Source: CALZKI01 sp045124055 (lineage in GTDB: Bacteria; Bacillota; Clostridia; Lachnospirales; Lachnospiraceae). Taken from it: 64,000 bases of DNA. The notes beneath the pieces are model-generated. The model was not told where the DNA came from. It did not search any database and saw only the letters and a program-made list of their open reading frames with translations. The position numbers and the translations under genes are program-made. The stretch lies in NCBI GenBank assembly GCA_045124055.1, contig JBGVKZ010000038.1, positions 14,030-78,029 on the forward strand. Direction: 5' to 3'. Below, piece after piece: positions 1-9,547 of the stretch; position 1 is the stretch's first letter; every line of letters begins with the position of its first letter.

Positions 1-1679
1 AAGTAGCAGATGGTATTATTACAATCTACAATGCATCATCGAATGATTGTCAGATTAACCTTTATGGAAAAGATGGAAATGGAACATCTTATGGTGTTGC
101 TCAGGGCGAATGGCAGGTTTGTGTCAATGGTGATAACGTAGGTACAGAGGTACTTAGCACCATTACAAACGGTGTTGTCACAGTTCCGGCACATACCGCT
201 ATGGCTCTAGTAAAAGGTGAAACAGTGGATACGGATTCTGTATACACAAGAAATAACAAAGTAGCTATCAGTTTAGACAAGACAGAAATTGAAACTGGTG
301 TAAACGCTGTGGTTGCAATTAATGCAACTGTAAATCCTGCAAATAGTACATTGATTTGGGAATCTAGCGATGAAACCGTAGCAACCGTAGATGCATATGG
401 TCGTGTAACTACTTTAGCAGATGGTAATGCAACGATTACTGTTTCTACACTTCATGGTGTAACAGCTACTTGTGAAGTAACCGTCGATTCATCGATTGAA
501 GTAGAAGAAGAAGTGAGCATCAATAAAACAGAGTTATCTTTAGTAAAAGGTAGCAGTGAAACCTTAGTAGTAACAATTTCACCAGTTGGAACGACAGCAA
601 CTTTCGTATCCAGTGATGAAAGTGTAGTAACGATTGATGAAACTGGTAAAGTAACAGCAGTAGGTGTAGGTACAGCTACAATTACTATTACCACAGCCGG
701 TAATAAGACGGTAACCTGTACGGTAACAGTAACAAAACCTGTTACAAAACCATCCACATCAACTGGTTCAAATAACGGGTCTATATTGCCAGGAACAACA
801 GGAACATCGACTTCAACTACGACAACCACTACAACTACAACGGATACAACGGGTGGAGCAACTCAGAGTACTTCTAAGGGAACTATCACAGTACCAAAGG
901 ATATGGAAGTTATTGTAGAAACTGATGCAGAAACAAATGTGCCTGAAGATGTGGATACAGTAACACCGATTGTAGATGCAGACTTAAAAGAAGCCGTAAA
1001 ATTGGAAACAGAAAAACTTCTGGAAGATGTTGCTAATGACGAAGTGGCAGAAGGTGTTCTTGATGAAACTACAATTCAGAATATCAAAGATGCTAAGAAA
1101 GATGGCGTTGGTATTATTACAGAAGTAATTGTAGAAACAGTAGATGAATCAACCGTAGACAGTGATGTAAAAATAGCTCTTGAACAAGCGTTAACAGATA
1201 GCGTAAAAGGTAAAGAGGGCGTAACTACCAAGATTGCTCAGTACTTAGATTTATCTGTACTTCTTAAGACCACCGATGGTAAAGAATTAGGTAAGATTAA
1301 TAAAATGTCAGAACCATTAACCTTTACTATCGCTATTCCGGAAGATTTGAAACAAGATGGCAGAGTATTCGTAGTTCTTCGTATGCACGATGGCGAAACC
1401 TCGGTTTTGGAGACTACGATGAATGCGGATGGTACACTTTCATTTGAAACAGACAGATTTTCAACCTATGCTCTTGCATACATTGATGGAGTAAGTGCAG
1501 AAGACGTTGAAACAACAGTTACAGAAAGTGCACAGGACGAAAATGCAACTTCACAGGACGGAACAACCAATTACACATGGTTTATCATCTTTGGTATTCT
1601 TATCGTAATTGCGGCAGGATTATTTATCCTTTTCCTTTTCTTAAAGAAAAAGAAAAAAGAAGATGAAGAACAAAAATAG
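1..1679 (+). CDS. C-terminal part of a membrane-anchored pullulanase-like surface glycoside hydrolase (5' end outside window)
   Basis: The reading frame is already open at position 3, so the gene starts upstream of the window. The first 67 visible codons resemble the beta-sandwich C-terminal domain of type I pullulanases (motifs GEWQVCVNG and VTVPAHTAMALV). Two bacterial Ig-like (Big_2) repeats follow (about 260-750), each with the ESSDETVATVD / SSDESVVTID type motif. Next come a Thr/Ser-rich linker (about 750-880), an acidic domain of unknown function, a single membrane helix (about 1570-1640) and a KKKKKEDEEQK tail. There is no LPXTG motif, so anchoring is probably by the helix. Role inferred: debranching of starch or glycogen outside the cell. 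The catalytic domain is not visible, so a related GH13 activity cannot be excluded. Confidence 0.7.
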   Translation, partial: VADGIITIYNASSNDCQINLYGKDGNGTSYGVAQGEWQVCVNGDNVGTEVLSTITNGVVTVPAHTAMALVKGETVDTDSVYTRNNKVAISLDKTEIETGVNAVVAINATVNPANSTLIWESSDETVATVDAYGRVTTLADGNATITVSTLHGVTATCEVTVDSSIEVEEEVSINKTELSLVKGSSETLVVTISPVGTTATFVSSDESVVTIDETGKVTAVGVGTATITITTAGNKTVTCTVTVTKPVTKPSTSTGSNNGSILPGTTGTSTSTTTTTTTTTDTTGGATQSTSKGTITVPKDMEVIVETDAETNVPEDVDTVTPIVDADLKEAVKLETEKLLEDVANDEVAEGVLDETTIQNIKDAKKDGVGIITEVIVETVDESTVDSDVKIALEQALTDSVKGKEGVTTKIAQYLDLSVLLKTTDGKELGKINKMSEPLTFTIAIPEDLKQDGRVFVVLRMHDGETSVLETTMNADGTLSFETDRFSTYALAYIDGVSAEDVETTVTESAQDENATSQDGTTNYTWFIIFGILIVIAAGLFILFLFLKKKKKEDEEQK

Positions 1680-1690
1680 TCCATAAATAA

Positions 1691-1726
1691 GTGGCGGGAT
1701 AATTAAAATATCCCGCCACAATTTTT
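1691..1726. terminator. Hairpin terminator between convergent genes
   Basis: An 11-bp perfect stem (GTGGCGGGATA / TATCCCGCCAC, arms 1691-1701 and 1709-1719) with a 7-nt loop is followed by AATTTTTT on the plus strand. It ends the surface hydrolase gene. It may also serve the converging gene, but its U-tract on that side is poor. Confidence 0.85.
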
Positions 1727-2607
1727 TAATCAATATCATTTACAATGTGCTCCGGCTTACTGTCTAAAGAATCCGGATGTTTAATTAAATGCCCGAACTT
1801 GCGGAAAGCACTGGAAAAATAAAAGCCGTCACAGATTCTTTCGTCAGTAACTACTGCAATATCCACATACAAGGATTTTAAAACCTCTCCGGTTCTACTA
1901 ATTTCGTACTTTTTATGTTTTGAGCCAAAAGCTAAGAACACTGGCACATTACCAAAATTATACAGATGATGGTAAATTGGCTGAATGCCAAGAGAACCCA
2001 TTGAAGTAATGAAAATAGAGCCGTGGAACGGACTTACTTCAATCAATGCTTTCGGAAGGATACCAAAGTAATCCATAACTTTCAAAAGCCAGACAATAAA
2101 TTTTTTCAATAGTCGAGGAATTCGATTGATAAGTTTGGCAACGGAATCGAAATCACTTCCGCCACTTTCGTTGTGAACGTTGTCGATTGCAGATTGAAAA
2201 CGCTCATACACTTCCTTTGCAGTATCATTTGGGTCAAATTTTACTTTAATAGCGGTTTCTTGTTCATTCAGTGCCATTTTTTTCTTAACCATCATATTGA
2301 CAGATATTTCATTTCTAGCATAGATTTTCTGACCGCCAATAAAACGGTTTATGCCTGGAAACTGGGAAATGGTTCTTACATAGGCAGCTACTAATAAATG
2401 CATATAACCAAAGTTGGTAAGACCTTCTTCACGCTTCTTTTTTATAAAGTTTTCAGCATAAGTAATTTCCAAAGATTCACGGAAATAATTAGAAGCGTCA
2501 TTTCTTTGAACCATAATAAAAGGGGACACGTATTCCATAGGATGCATGGTACGTATTTTACGCCCATCTTTACGGTCGCCTAAGCGTCTTTTGTATTGAG
2601 TTGTCAT
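1726..2607 (-). CDS. E2-like (2-oxoacid dehydrogenase acyltransferase / CAT fold) protein lacking the catalytic His
   Basis: The 293-residue protein resembles the catalytic domain of dihydrolipoamide acyltransferases and chloramphenicol acetyltransferase. It has the SPFHGSIFITSMGSLGIQPIYHHL region and a C-terminal VTDERICDGFYFS segment matching the DHRxxDG active-site motif. The residue at the catalytic His position is Glu (codon GAA), so normal acyl transfer is doubtful. There is no lipoyl domain, peripheral-subunit-binding domain or E1/E3 neighbour. The start follows GGAGG at a good distance. Family relationship is likely; function is unknown. It may be a non-catalytic homologue or an enzyme using different chemistry. 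Confidence 0.65.
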   Translation of the reverse strand: MTTQYKRRLGDRKDGRKIRTMHPMEYVSPFIMVQRNDASNYFRESLEITYAENFIKKKREEGLTNFGYMHLLVAAYVRTISQFPGINRFIGGQKIYARNEISVNMMVKKKMALNEQETAIKVKFDPNDTAKEVYERFQSAIDNVHNESGGSDFDSVAKLINRIPRLLKKFIVWLLKVMDYFGILPKALIEVSPFHGSIFITSMGSLGIQPIYHHLYNFGNVPVFLAFGSKHKKYEISRTGEVLKSLYVDIAVVTDERICDGFYFSSAFRKFGHLIKHPDSLDSKPEHIVNDID

Positions 2608-2708
2608 TTGTTTTCCTCCATTTGTGTCTGTATTGCATCAAAATTGATTCCCCAATCGATTTTGATTAGCCATAATAACCTTATTTTAAAGGAATTAAAT
2701 AAAATAAG

Positions 2709-2771
2709 CAATATTATGGTTGACAAACAATATTATACAGCGTATAGTATTATACAAGAAAACAATATTAT
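2709..2771 (+). promoter_or_regulatory. Promoter and probable autoregulatory operator of the PadR operon
   Basis: A -35 TTGACA (2720-2725), a 17-bp spacer and a -10 TATAGT (2743-2748) form a near-ideal sigma-A promoter. Superimposed are a perfect dyad TATAC-AGC-GTATA (2734-2746) and three copies of CAATATTAT (2709-2717, 2728-2736, 2763-2771). PadR regulators usually repress their own operon, so these repeats are the natural operator candidates. Confidence 0.7.
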
Positions 2772-2793
2772 AAAATGAAAGGAAGGAGAGCCT

Positions 2794-3120
2794 ATGGTTT
2801 TTAATACAGGTGCAGCACTATTGGACGCCATTGTTTTGGCAGCAGTTTCCAAAGATGCAGAGGGTACATATGGGTATAAAATAACCCAGGAAGTAAGACA
2901 AGTAATTGAAATTTCAGAATCTACTTTATATCCTGTGCTTAGAAGACTACAAAAGGACCAGTGCCTTGCGGTATATGACCAGGAATGTATGGGAAGAAAT
3001 AGACGCTATTATCGGATTACAGAAAAGGGGGATTCTCTGCTGAAAGATTATCAGACAGAGTGGAGAAAATATTCCGCAAAAATTACAAGTATGTTCGAGG
3101 GAGGAATGGTATATGAATAG
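2794..3120 (+). CDS. PadR-family transcriptional regulator
   Basis: A 108-residue winged-helix protein with the typical PadR features: TYGYKITQEV near residue 30, ISESTLYPVLRRLQKD (recognition helix and start of the wing), and RRYYRITEKGDSLLKDY. It is short, with a minimal C-terminal dimerisation helix, as in PadR subfamily 2. GGAAGGAG precedes the ATG. It overlaps the next gene by 8 bases, and the PadR / DUF1700 / DUF4097 order is a recurrent Firmicutes arrangement. It probably represses this operon in response to an envelope or small-molecule signal; the ligand is unknown. Confidence 0.9.
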   Translation: MVFNTGAALLDAIVLAAVSKDAEGTYGYKITQEVRQVIEISESTLYPVLRRLQKDQCLAVYDQECMGRNRRYYRITEKGDSLLKDYQTEWRKYSAKITSMFEGGMVYE

Positions 3121-3769
3121 AGAGGAATATATGAGACTTTTAGCCATCGCACTAAAAGATATTCCACAATCAGAAAAAGAGGAAGCCATAAAATATTACA
3201 ATGATTATTTTGATGATGCAGGGGTAGAGAATGAACAGGAGGTTATGAAATCTTTAGGTTCACCGGCTGCTTTGGCAGAATCTATTCAGAAAGAATTTTT
3301 TGAAGGAGAGGGAAAGTTTGTAGGTAGTCGTGATGCTTACCAGAATGTTCACCCAAACCCTTATTTGAATCCCGTGGAAGAAAAGAAGAAAATGAGCGGT
3401 GGTATGATAGCACTAATCGTTGTGTTATGCATTTTAGCTTCACCGTTAATTCTTGCTTTAGCAGCCGTGTTATTGGCAGTTATTATTTCCATTTTTGCAG
3501 TATTCTTTAGTGTTATCGTAGTTTTGATAGCAGTAGTGTTAACCCTTGTGTGCGTTGGAATCGCATGCATTTCGGTAGCCTTTGGCATTGGACTTTCGTC
3601 CCCATTTAGTGCTCTCTTACTGGTGGGTATCAGTATTGCCAGTGTAGGTGTTTGTATCTTTTTGATAATGGGAATTGTATGGCTTTTTGGGGTAGGACTT
3701 CCAGGCCTTATTACCGGAATTGGTAAGCTTTTCAAAAAAATCTTTCGTAAGAAAGGGGGTAACATCTAA
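3113..3769 (+). CDS. DUF1700 (HAAS-domain) integral membrane protein
   Basis: The 218-residue protein starts with a soluble helical HAAS-type domain (residues 1-75, with LAIALKDIPQSEKEEAIKYYNDYFDDA and a GSPAALAESIQKEF motif). About four very hydrophobic helices follow (roughly residues 95-205), then a basic tail. It overlaps padR by 8 bases, and its stop overlaps the next start (TAATG at 3767-3771), so translation is probably coupled. Such proteins accompany PadR regulators and DUF4097 proteins, but their biochemical role is unknown. Confidence 0.88.
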   Translation: MNREEYMRLLAIALKDIPQSEKEEAIKYYNDYFDDAGVENEQEVMKSLGSPAALAESIQKEFFEGEGKFVGSRDAYQNVHPNPYLNPVEEKKKMSGGMIALIVVLCILASPLILALAAVLLAVIISIFAVFFSVIVVLIAVVLTLVCVGIACISVAFGIGLSSPFSALLLVGISIASVGVCIFLIMGIVWLFGVGLPGLITGIGKLFKKIFRKKGGNI

Positions 3770-4782
3770 TGAAAAAATTTATGAAATATGCCGCAATTAC
3801 AGGAGGAATTTGTCTCTTAATAGGTTTCATTATTATTGTAATAGGTATAATTGGTGGTGGTGCTTCTGCGATTCGCCATAAAGTTGATACTACGATTGCC
3901 CTTGCCAAAGGCATTAATAACTTAAACATTGATGTTGATGGAGGGGAACTTTTAGAAGCTTTAGATGAATTGGAAGAACTGGAAGATTTGGAAGATATTT
4001 CCGAAGTTAAAGAAGTTTTGAAAGAGATTGGTATTACAGAAGACGGAGATGTTGAAGAATTTTTAGAAACTTTCAATGAGTTCGAAATTTCAGGTGTTAC
4101 GATTAATATTGGAAGTGATGATATGAATATTTTTGAAAATTCTAAGGACAAATATACAGATGGTACATATACTTTTGACAATGTGCAGGCTGAAAACTTG
4201 GAAATCAATGTAGGCTGTGGTGAAATGAATATTCAGTATCATAGTGAAGATACGATTAAACTGGTGATTGGTTCTCACGACCAAATGCAGTGTTATGTAG
4301 AGAACGACACTGTAAAAGTTATCGGCGGTTTGATTAATAGTAAATTTAACAGCAATATGACCGTATATTTGCCAGAAAATATTTCCTATGAAGAAATCAA
4401 TATGGAAGTAGGGGCCGGAAGTATCGTTGTAGATGGACTAAAAGGGAAAAATGCTACTTTGGAAGTTGGAATGGGTAGCTTAGAAGTAACAAATATGAAC
4501 GTGGATACGCTGGATGCTTCCGTAGGAATGGGCAGTATTGACATACAGGGTGCAATTAATACGGATGGCATTTTAGACTGCGGTATGGGGTCTATTACTA
4601 TGGAATTAGCTGGAAACAGCAAAGATTTTAACTATGAGTTAGAATGTGGACTGGGCGAATTGAACGTAGAAAATGTATACTATATTGCCGGAATCGGCGA
4701 ACAGAGCATTTCCAATAATGCAGGCAAAGATATAGAGATTGATTGTGCTATGGGAAGTGTGGAAATCACTTTCACAGAATAA
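3769..4782 (+). CDS. DUF4097-family beta-repeat membrane-anchored protein
   Basis: An N-terminal membrane helix (residues 10-33) is followed by a Glu-rich helical linker (about 60-105, repeating LEELEDLEDI). A right-handed beta-repeat domain then runs to the end, with recurring short glycine motifs (VGCGEMNI, VGAGSIVV, VGMGSLEV, VGMGSIDI, CGMGSITM, CGLGELNV, CAMGSVEI). These glycine-methionine turns are typical of DUF4097 (putative adhesin-like) proteins. It is the last gene of the PadR operon. The repeat domain is probably outside the membrane. No enzymatic residues can be recognised. Confidence 0.85.
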   Translation: MKKFMKYAAITGGICLLIGFIIIVIGIIGGGASAIRHKVDTTIALAKGINNLNIDVDGGELLEALDELEELEDLEDISEVKEVLKEIGITEDGDVEEFLETFNEFEISGVTINIGSDDMNIFENSKDKYTDGTYTFDNVQAENLEINVGCGEMNIQYHSEDTIKLVIGSHDQMQCYVENDTVKVIGGLINSKFNSNMTVYLPENISYEEINMEVGAGSIVVDGLKGKNATLEVGMGSLEVTNMNVDTLDASVGMGSIDIQGAINTDGILDCGMGSITMELAGNSKDFNYELECGLGELNVENVYYIAGIGEQSISNNAGKDIEIDCAMGSVEITFTE

Positions 4783-4810
4783 TTTTCATTTCGAATAATT
4801 TACAAAAATT

Positions 4811-4848
4811 TAGAGTATGCTTTAAAAAGAGAGCATACTCTATTTTTT
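4811..4848 (+). terminator. Terminator of the PadR-DUF1700-DUF4097 operon
   Basis: An 11-bp perfect stem (TAGAGTATGCT / AGCATACTCTA, arms 4811-4821 and 4832-4842) is followed immediately by TTTTTT. Confidence 0.9.
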
Positions 4849-4948
4849 ACAATCTTTTTTACGAAAATAACAAAAAGATATAGAAAATTCGACACAGATA
4901 ATGTATGATATTGAATATATGTATATTTGACTTGAAAGGGACAATGAT

Positions 4949-7210
4949 ATGTTTGGAAAATTATTGGAATATGAAGTAAAAGGGCAACATATTTTATTTC
5001 AGTATGAAAAGATAACTACAAGAATTGAAGTAATTACAGAAGAAATTTTCAATGTTTTTGCAGGTCTTAGAGAGGACGAACATCGTTCCAAAGCGATTGA
5101 AGGCAAGAAAGAGAAGGAAACATTAGTTTCTATCAACGATTTTTATCAGGAAAAAGGCTATGTGGAAATCGCCACAAGTAAAGTAATATGCAGAGTATAT
5201 GATGAATTTATGGTGGATTTTTTTGATGCAAAGGGTAATCCGGTTTGTTTAGATTATCGTGGAGCTCGAAAAAGTAGTGAAGAAATTTCCGAAGAAACTA
5301 AAGCACTTCTTGCTGCCGAAGGTCACGCCGTGAATGAAGGAGCTTTAGGCTATGCAGTGCAATCAGTAAAGACTTTACAAAAAGAAGATTGTATCTATGG
5401 TCTTGGAGACAAGACTGGATTTTTAAATAAAAGAAATTACCAGTATGAAAACTGGAACTCCGATATTCCGGACGCACATGAAGAATTTTTCCGTTCTTTA
5501 TATAAAAGTATTCCATTTTTTATGGTACACAATACAGAAAAAACGTATGGTATTTTCTTTGATAATACGTTCAAAAGTTATTTTGATTTTGGAAAAGAAA
5601 GTGAAGAATATTTGGTATTTGGTAGTGATGAAGGCAACCTGGATTACTATTACATTGCCGGAGATTCTATGGCAGAAATCATTGGGCATTATACCTATTT
5701 GACTGGTAGAGCACCAATGCAGCAAAAATGGGTACTTGGTTATCATCAGTCCAGATGGGGCTATTCTTCTGAAGAAGAATTCCGTTACATTGCGAACACA
5801 ATGAGGGAATATGAAATCCCATTAGATGGGTTACATTTTGACATTGATTATATGGAAAAATATAAGGTTTTCACTTGGAATCAGGATAGATTCCCTACTT
5901 TAGAAAAACTCCTTGAGGAATTGAAGACAATGGGTGTAAAACCTATTTGTATCATTGACCCAGGGGTAAAAGTTGAAGAAGGCTATGATATTTACGAAGA
6001 AGGTATCAAAAACGATTATTATGCCAAAACACCGGAGGGTCAGGTTTATATCAACGAAGTATGGCCAGGTGATGCTGTATATCCGGATTTTGGTAAAGAA
6101 GAAGTAAGAAAATGGTGGGGCAAAAACCATAAATTCTTATTAGATAAAGGTATCCGAGGCGTTTGGAATGATATGAATGAGCCTGCAAGTTTTAGAGGAC
6201 CACTTCCAGACGATGTTATGTTCACAGATGAAGACAGACCTGCATTACACAAGGAAATGCACAATGTTTATGGACACAATATGGCGAAGGCAACCTATGA
6301 AGGCATCAAGGAATTAAGCGGAAAGAGACCTTTCCTTATTACCAGAGCTTGTTATGCAGGAAGTCAGAAATATTCAACGATGTGGACAGGAGATAACCAG
6401 AGTTTGTGGAATCATTTAAGAATGGCTGTTCCACAGCAGTGTAATATGGGCTTATCTGGTTTATCCTTTATTGGTACAGATATTGGCGGTTTTGGTTCTG
6501 ATTGTACACCGGAACTTATGGCAAGATGGATTCAGGTTGGTGTTTTTTCACCACTTTGCCGAAATCATAGTGCAGCAGGTACTAAGTGTCAGGAACCTTG
6601 GAGATATTCAAAGGAAATCGTTGATATTTATAGAAAATATGTAAATTTACGTTATGAACTGATTCCATATTTCTACGATAAGATGCGTGAAACCGAAGAA
6701 ACTGGGCTTCCAATGATTCGACCATTAGTGCTTCATTATCCAACAGATAAGAATGTATGGAACTTAAATGATGAGTTTTTACTTGGTGAAAACATTTTAG
6801 TCGCACCAGTTGTAGAGCAGGGTGCAACTAAGAGAATGGTTTATCTGCCGGAAGGAAAGTGGTACGATTACTGGACAAAAGAAGAAGTAGAAGGTGGTCA
6901 ATACTTTATTAAAGAAGCACCACTTGATGTATGTCCAATTTATATAAAAGCAGGTTCGGTCTTGCCAAAATATCCGAAACAGATGTATATTGGTGAAGTA
7001 GACGCGAAAGATTTGGTGCTTACTTTTGAAGTGTACCCGGGCGAGGGAACTTACAAGCATTACTATGATAATGGCGAAGACTTTGCTTATAGAAATGGTG
7101 AATATAATGAATACCTTCTTGAAAACCGAGGCGAAGGTAGTGTGGATATGAAAGTACTCCACAAAGGCTATATGGACTATGCCGATATCAGGTTTTCAGT
7201 TATCAAATAA
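4949..7210 (+). CDS. GH31 family alpha-glucosidase
   Basis: The 753-residue protein has the order of a GH31 enzyme: an N-terminal beta-sandwich, the (beta/alpha)8 barrel with WVLGYHQSRWGY and the LDGLHFDIDYM strand, then C-terminal beta domains. The nucleophile is Asp408 in WNDMNEPAS and the probable acid/base is Asp511 in GTDIGGFGSD. It has no signal peptide, so it should act in the cytoplasm, releasing glucose from the non-reducing end of imported maltodextrins or isomaltose-type oligosaccharides. It fits with the surface hydrolase upstream and the maltodextrin transporter at 36.6-42 kb. Linkage specificity (alpha-1,4 or alpha-1,6) cannot be read from the sequence. The start is preceded by GAAAGGGA. 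Confidence 0.93.
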   Translation: MFGKLLEYEVKGQHILFQYEKITTRIEVITEEIFNVFAGLREDEHRSKAIEGKKEKETLVSINDFYQEKGYVEIATSKVICRVYDEFMVDFFDAKGNPVCLDYRGARKSSEEISEETKALLAAEGHAVNEGALGYAVQSVKTLQKEDCIYGLGDKTGFLNKRNYQYENWNSDIPDAHEEFFRSLYKSIPFFMVHNTEKTYGIFFDNTFKSYFDFGKESEEYLVFGSDEGNLDYYYIAGDSMAEIIGHYTYLTGRAPMQQKWVLGYHQSRWGYSSEEEFRYIANTMREYEIPLDGLHFDIDYMEKYKVFTWNQDRFPTLEKLLEELKTMGVKPICIIDPGVKVEEGYDIYEEGIKNDYYAKTPEGQVYINEVWPGDAVYPDFGKEEVRKWWGKNHKFLLDKGIRGVWNDMNEPASFRGPLPDDVMFTDEDRPALHKEMHNVYGHNMAKATYEGIKELSGKRPFLITRACYAGSQKYSTMWTGDNQSLWNHLRMAVPQQCNMGLSGLSFIGTDIGGFGSDCTPELMARWIQVGVFSPLCRNHSAAGTKCQEPWRYSKEIVDIYRKYVNLRYELIPYFYDKMRETEETGLPMIRPLVLHYPTDKNVWNLNDEFLLGENILVAPVVEQGATKRMVYLPEGKWYDYWTKEEVEGGQYFIKEAPLDVCPIYIKAGSVLPKYPKQMYIGEVDAKDLVLTFEVYPGEGTYKHYYDNGEDFAYRNGEYNEYLLENRGEGSVDMKVLHKGYMDYADIRFSVIK

Positions 7211-7240
7211 ACTCACAAATTACAGAAAAGAGGAGCAAAC

Positions 7241-9529
7241 ATGAAGAAAACATTAAAACACTTATTGTTGGCAGCAGTGCTTGTTCTCATGTTTGGTTTG
7301 TTTGGTTGTGGTTCAACCTTAACAACAAATCTTACAATGAGCGACAACTATGCAGGAACTCGTCTTATGGACGTATCCATTAGTCAGTCTGATTTCACAG
7401 AATATGTGACAAACGGTGATTTCCTGACAATAGCAACAGAAACAGCAGCAATTACACCAGAATGTTTAGAATTTTCTTATGAAGAAACAACAGATGGTTA
7501 TTACAATTTCCACTTTGTACTTCCATTTACTTCAAAAGATGATTACATGGCAAAAGTAACAAGCCTTATTGGCGAAGGCTATACTTCTGAATATACTTAT
7601 TCAACAGCACCTTTCTCTGAAGGCGTTGCTTTGGAAGAAGACTTCTCTTCAGAAGACTTATTGCAGTGGTTCAAAGATTATCTTGTAGAAAAAGGCTATG
7701 TAGATAGTTCGGATTCAAGCTACATTTTTGAATACACAGAAAACTATGTAACGGTAAATGGTATTGAATATGAATCTTGGTATGATGATTTAGACATCGA
7801 AGAGCAGTCATATGTTTACATTGATGAATTGAACATCTTTACAGACATTGATGCAGAAAAAGCAACTATCGCTAGAAAAATCGAAGTTGTATTCTCGGAC
7901 TATGTAAAAGAAGATTACAGTGAAAAAATTGAAACTTATTTAACAAGCGTAACACCAGAAGGTTGTGTAGCTGAATGGCAGTCTACTGATGATGGCTATG
8001 AAAAATACGTTTTATTAATTCCAGCATGTACTCCAGATGAAATGACAGCAGCAATGCAGACATTTACAGCATCTGAAAACAGTAGTGTACAGCTTATCAT
8101 TGCCGGCGAAACCATCGGAACAGGTAAAGTAACAGAAGACGCTACAACAGAGGAATCAACTGATACAGAAGAAAGCACTTCACAGATTACGGAGTGGGAA
8201 AACTCAGTATTAGGCGATATCAGTACAGATACAGTAGATAGCGAAAAATACGAACAGCCATTTGGTTTTGATACAACGATTAATGAATACCTTGACCTTA
8301 GCACATTCATTTGTGATAGCTGGGGAGAAGTTGATTCTAACTACTATATTAGTGCTAAAAATGGTCAGCCAGAATCAAGAATCTATTTTGAAGATGGTTC
8401 CGATGAATATGGTTGGGATTACATCGATGATGAATATCCAGAATATTACTATATAGAAGGCGAATGGGAACCAGTATACCAGGTAGTATCTGAAGTAAAT
8501 AAATATTATGTACCATCTGCAACAGAATTAAATACAACTGTTAAATCTGAAGAAGATGTTACTCGTGAATTTGTATTCAAATTTGATGAAGCTTTTGATG
8601 AAGCAGTAGCAGAAAAAATTGAAACAAACTTAGGAAATCTCTTTGCAGATAAAGAAGATATTATTTCTTTTGATTTATCTAACAAAAAGAAAAATACAAC
8701 TATTACATTAACTTTTGAAGGTACTGTTACAGAAGTTAATAAAGTTTGTACAGAAGTATTCGGACAGGGATATTCAAGCATTAGCTATTTCTGTCAGGAT
8801 AAATTTGCATTAAAACAGTACTATGATTTTGCTGAAACTATCGACTTAGGAAAAATCTTTGATTGGGAATATGATGGAAACATCGATTACACAGCAAAGA
8901 TGCCAGGTAAAGTTGATGAATATGCTACATATATTTCAGGTGGAAATAGCTCCAATACTGATATCAGCGGCAAAAAAGTAAATTACTTATCAACAAACTC
9001 AGGTTATGTATATTCAAGCATCGCAGGTGCAAAAACAAATCCAGTTGTTGTTATCTTGATTCTTGCAATTATCTTAGTAGTAGTTGGTGGTATTGCAGTA
9101 GCAGTTGTATTAATTATCAAAAACTCTAAGAAAAAACCAAACCCACAGGTTCAGGCTCCATATGGTCAGCCATATGCACAGCCAATGGGTCAGCCAATGG
9201 CAACACCGGTACAACCAGTACCACAGCCACAGGCAACACCAGTGCAGCCAGCACCACAGGCTCAGGCCCCAGTGCAGCCAGCACCAGAAATGCAGCCACA
9301 GGCAGCAGGAATTAAACCAGTTGTAGATTTAACACCAGTTCAGTCTGCACCAGTAGAAGAAGCTCCTGCACAGCCAGTAGAACCACAGGTTCAGGCTCCT
9401 GTACAGCCAGAAGTTCAGGCAACACCAGTAGAACCACAGCAGCCAGCAGGTAAGTTCTGTGCTAACTGTGGAACAGCACTTCCAGAAGGCGGAGCATTCT
9501 GTCCAAACTGTGGAGCAAAACTTCAGTAA
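7241..9529 (+). CDS. Large lipoprotein with transmembrane helix, Pro/Gln-rich cytoplasmic tail and C-terminal zinc ribbon
   Basis: The 762-residue protein begins with a lipoprotein-type signal (LMFGLFGC near residues 16-23). A long acidic extracellular region follows, with what look like diverged repeats of one alpha/beta domain (around residues 30-150, 210-290 and 440-530). A single membrane helix (about 600-625) is followed by KNSKKK, which places the rest inside the cell. The tail is a PQ/AQ/VQP-rich linker (about 630-735) ending in a four-Cys zinc ribbon (CANCG...CPNCG). It lies 30 bases after the GH31 gene and probably shares its transcript. Function is unknown. A lipid-anchored outside plus a zinc-ribbon inside suggests a sensor or scaffold, but that is inference. 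Confidence 0.75.
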   Translation: MKKTLKHLLLAAVLVLMFGLFGCGSTLTTNLTMSDNYAGTRLMDVSISQSDFTEYVTNGDFLTIATETAAITPECLEFSYEETTDGYYNFHFVLPFTSKDDYMAKVTSLIGEGYTSEYTYSTAPFSEGVALEEDFSSEDLLQWFKDYLVEKGYVDSSDSSYIFEYTENYVTVNGIEYESWYDDLDIEEQSYVYIDELNIFTDIDAEKATIARKIEVVFSDYVKEDYSEKIETYLTSVTPEGCVAEWQSTDDGYEKYVLLIPACTPDEMTAAMQTFTASENSSVQLIIAGETIGTGKVTEDATTEESTDTEESTSQITEWENSVLGDISTDTVDSEKYEQPFGFDTTINEYLDLSTFICDSWGEVDSNYYISAKNGQPESRIYFEDGSDEYGWDYIDDEYPEYYYIEGEWEPVYQVVSEVNKYYVPSATELNTTVKSEEDVTREFVFKFDEAFDEAVAEKIETNLGNLFADKEDIISFDLSNKKKNTTITLTFEGTVTEVNKVCTEVFGQGYSSISYFCQDKFALKQYYDFAETIDLGKIFDWEYDGNIDYTAKMPGKVDEYATYISGGNSSNTDISGKKVNYLSTNSGYVYSSIAGAKTNPVVVILILAIILVVVGGIAVAVVLIIKNSKKKPNPQVQAPYGQPYAQPMGQPMATPVQPVPQPQATPVQPAPQAQAPVQPAPEMQPQAAGIKPVVDLTPVQSAPVEEAPAQPVEPQVQAPVQPEVQATPVEPQQPAGKFCANCGTALPEGGAFCPNCGAKLQ

Positions 9530-9547
9530 AATATAAGTAATAGTCAA

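Noticed and set aside
452..829. A 125-codon minus-strand frame inside the surface hydrolase gene
   Set aside because: Val/Thr-rich mirror of the Ig-like and Thr-rich repeats; no start signal.
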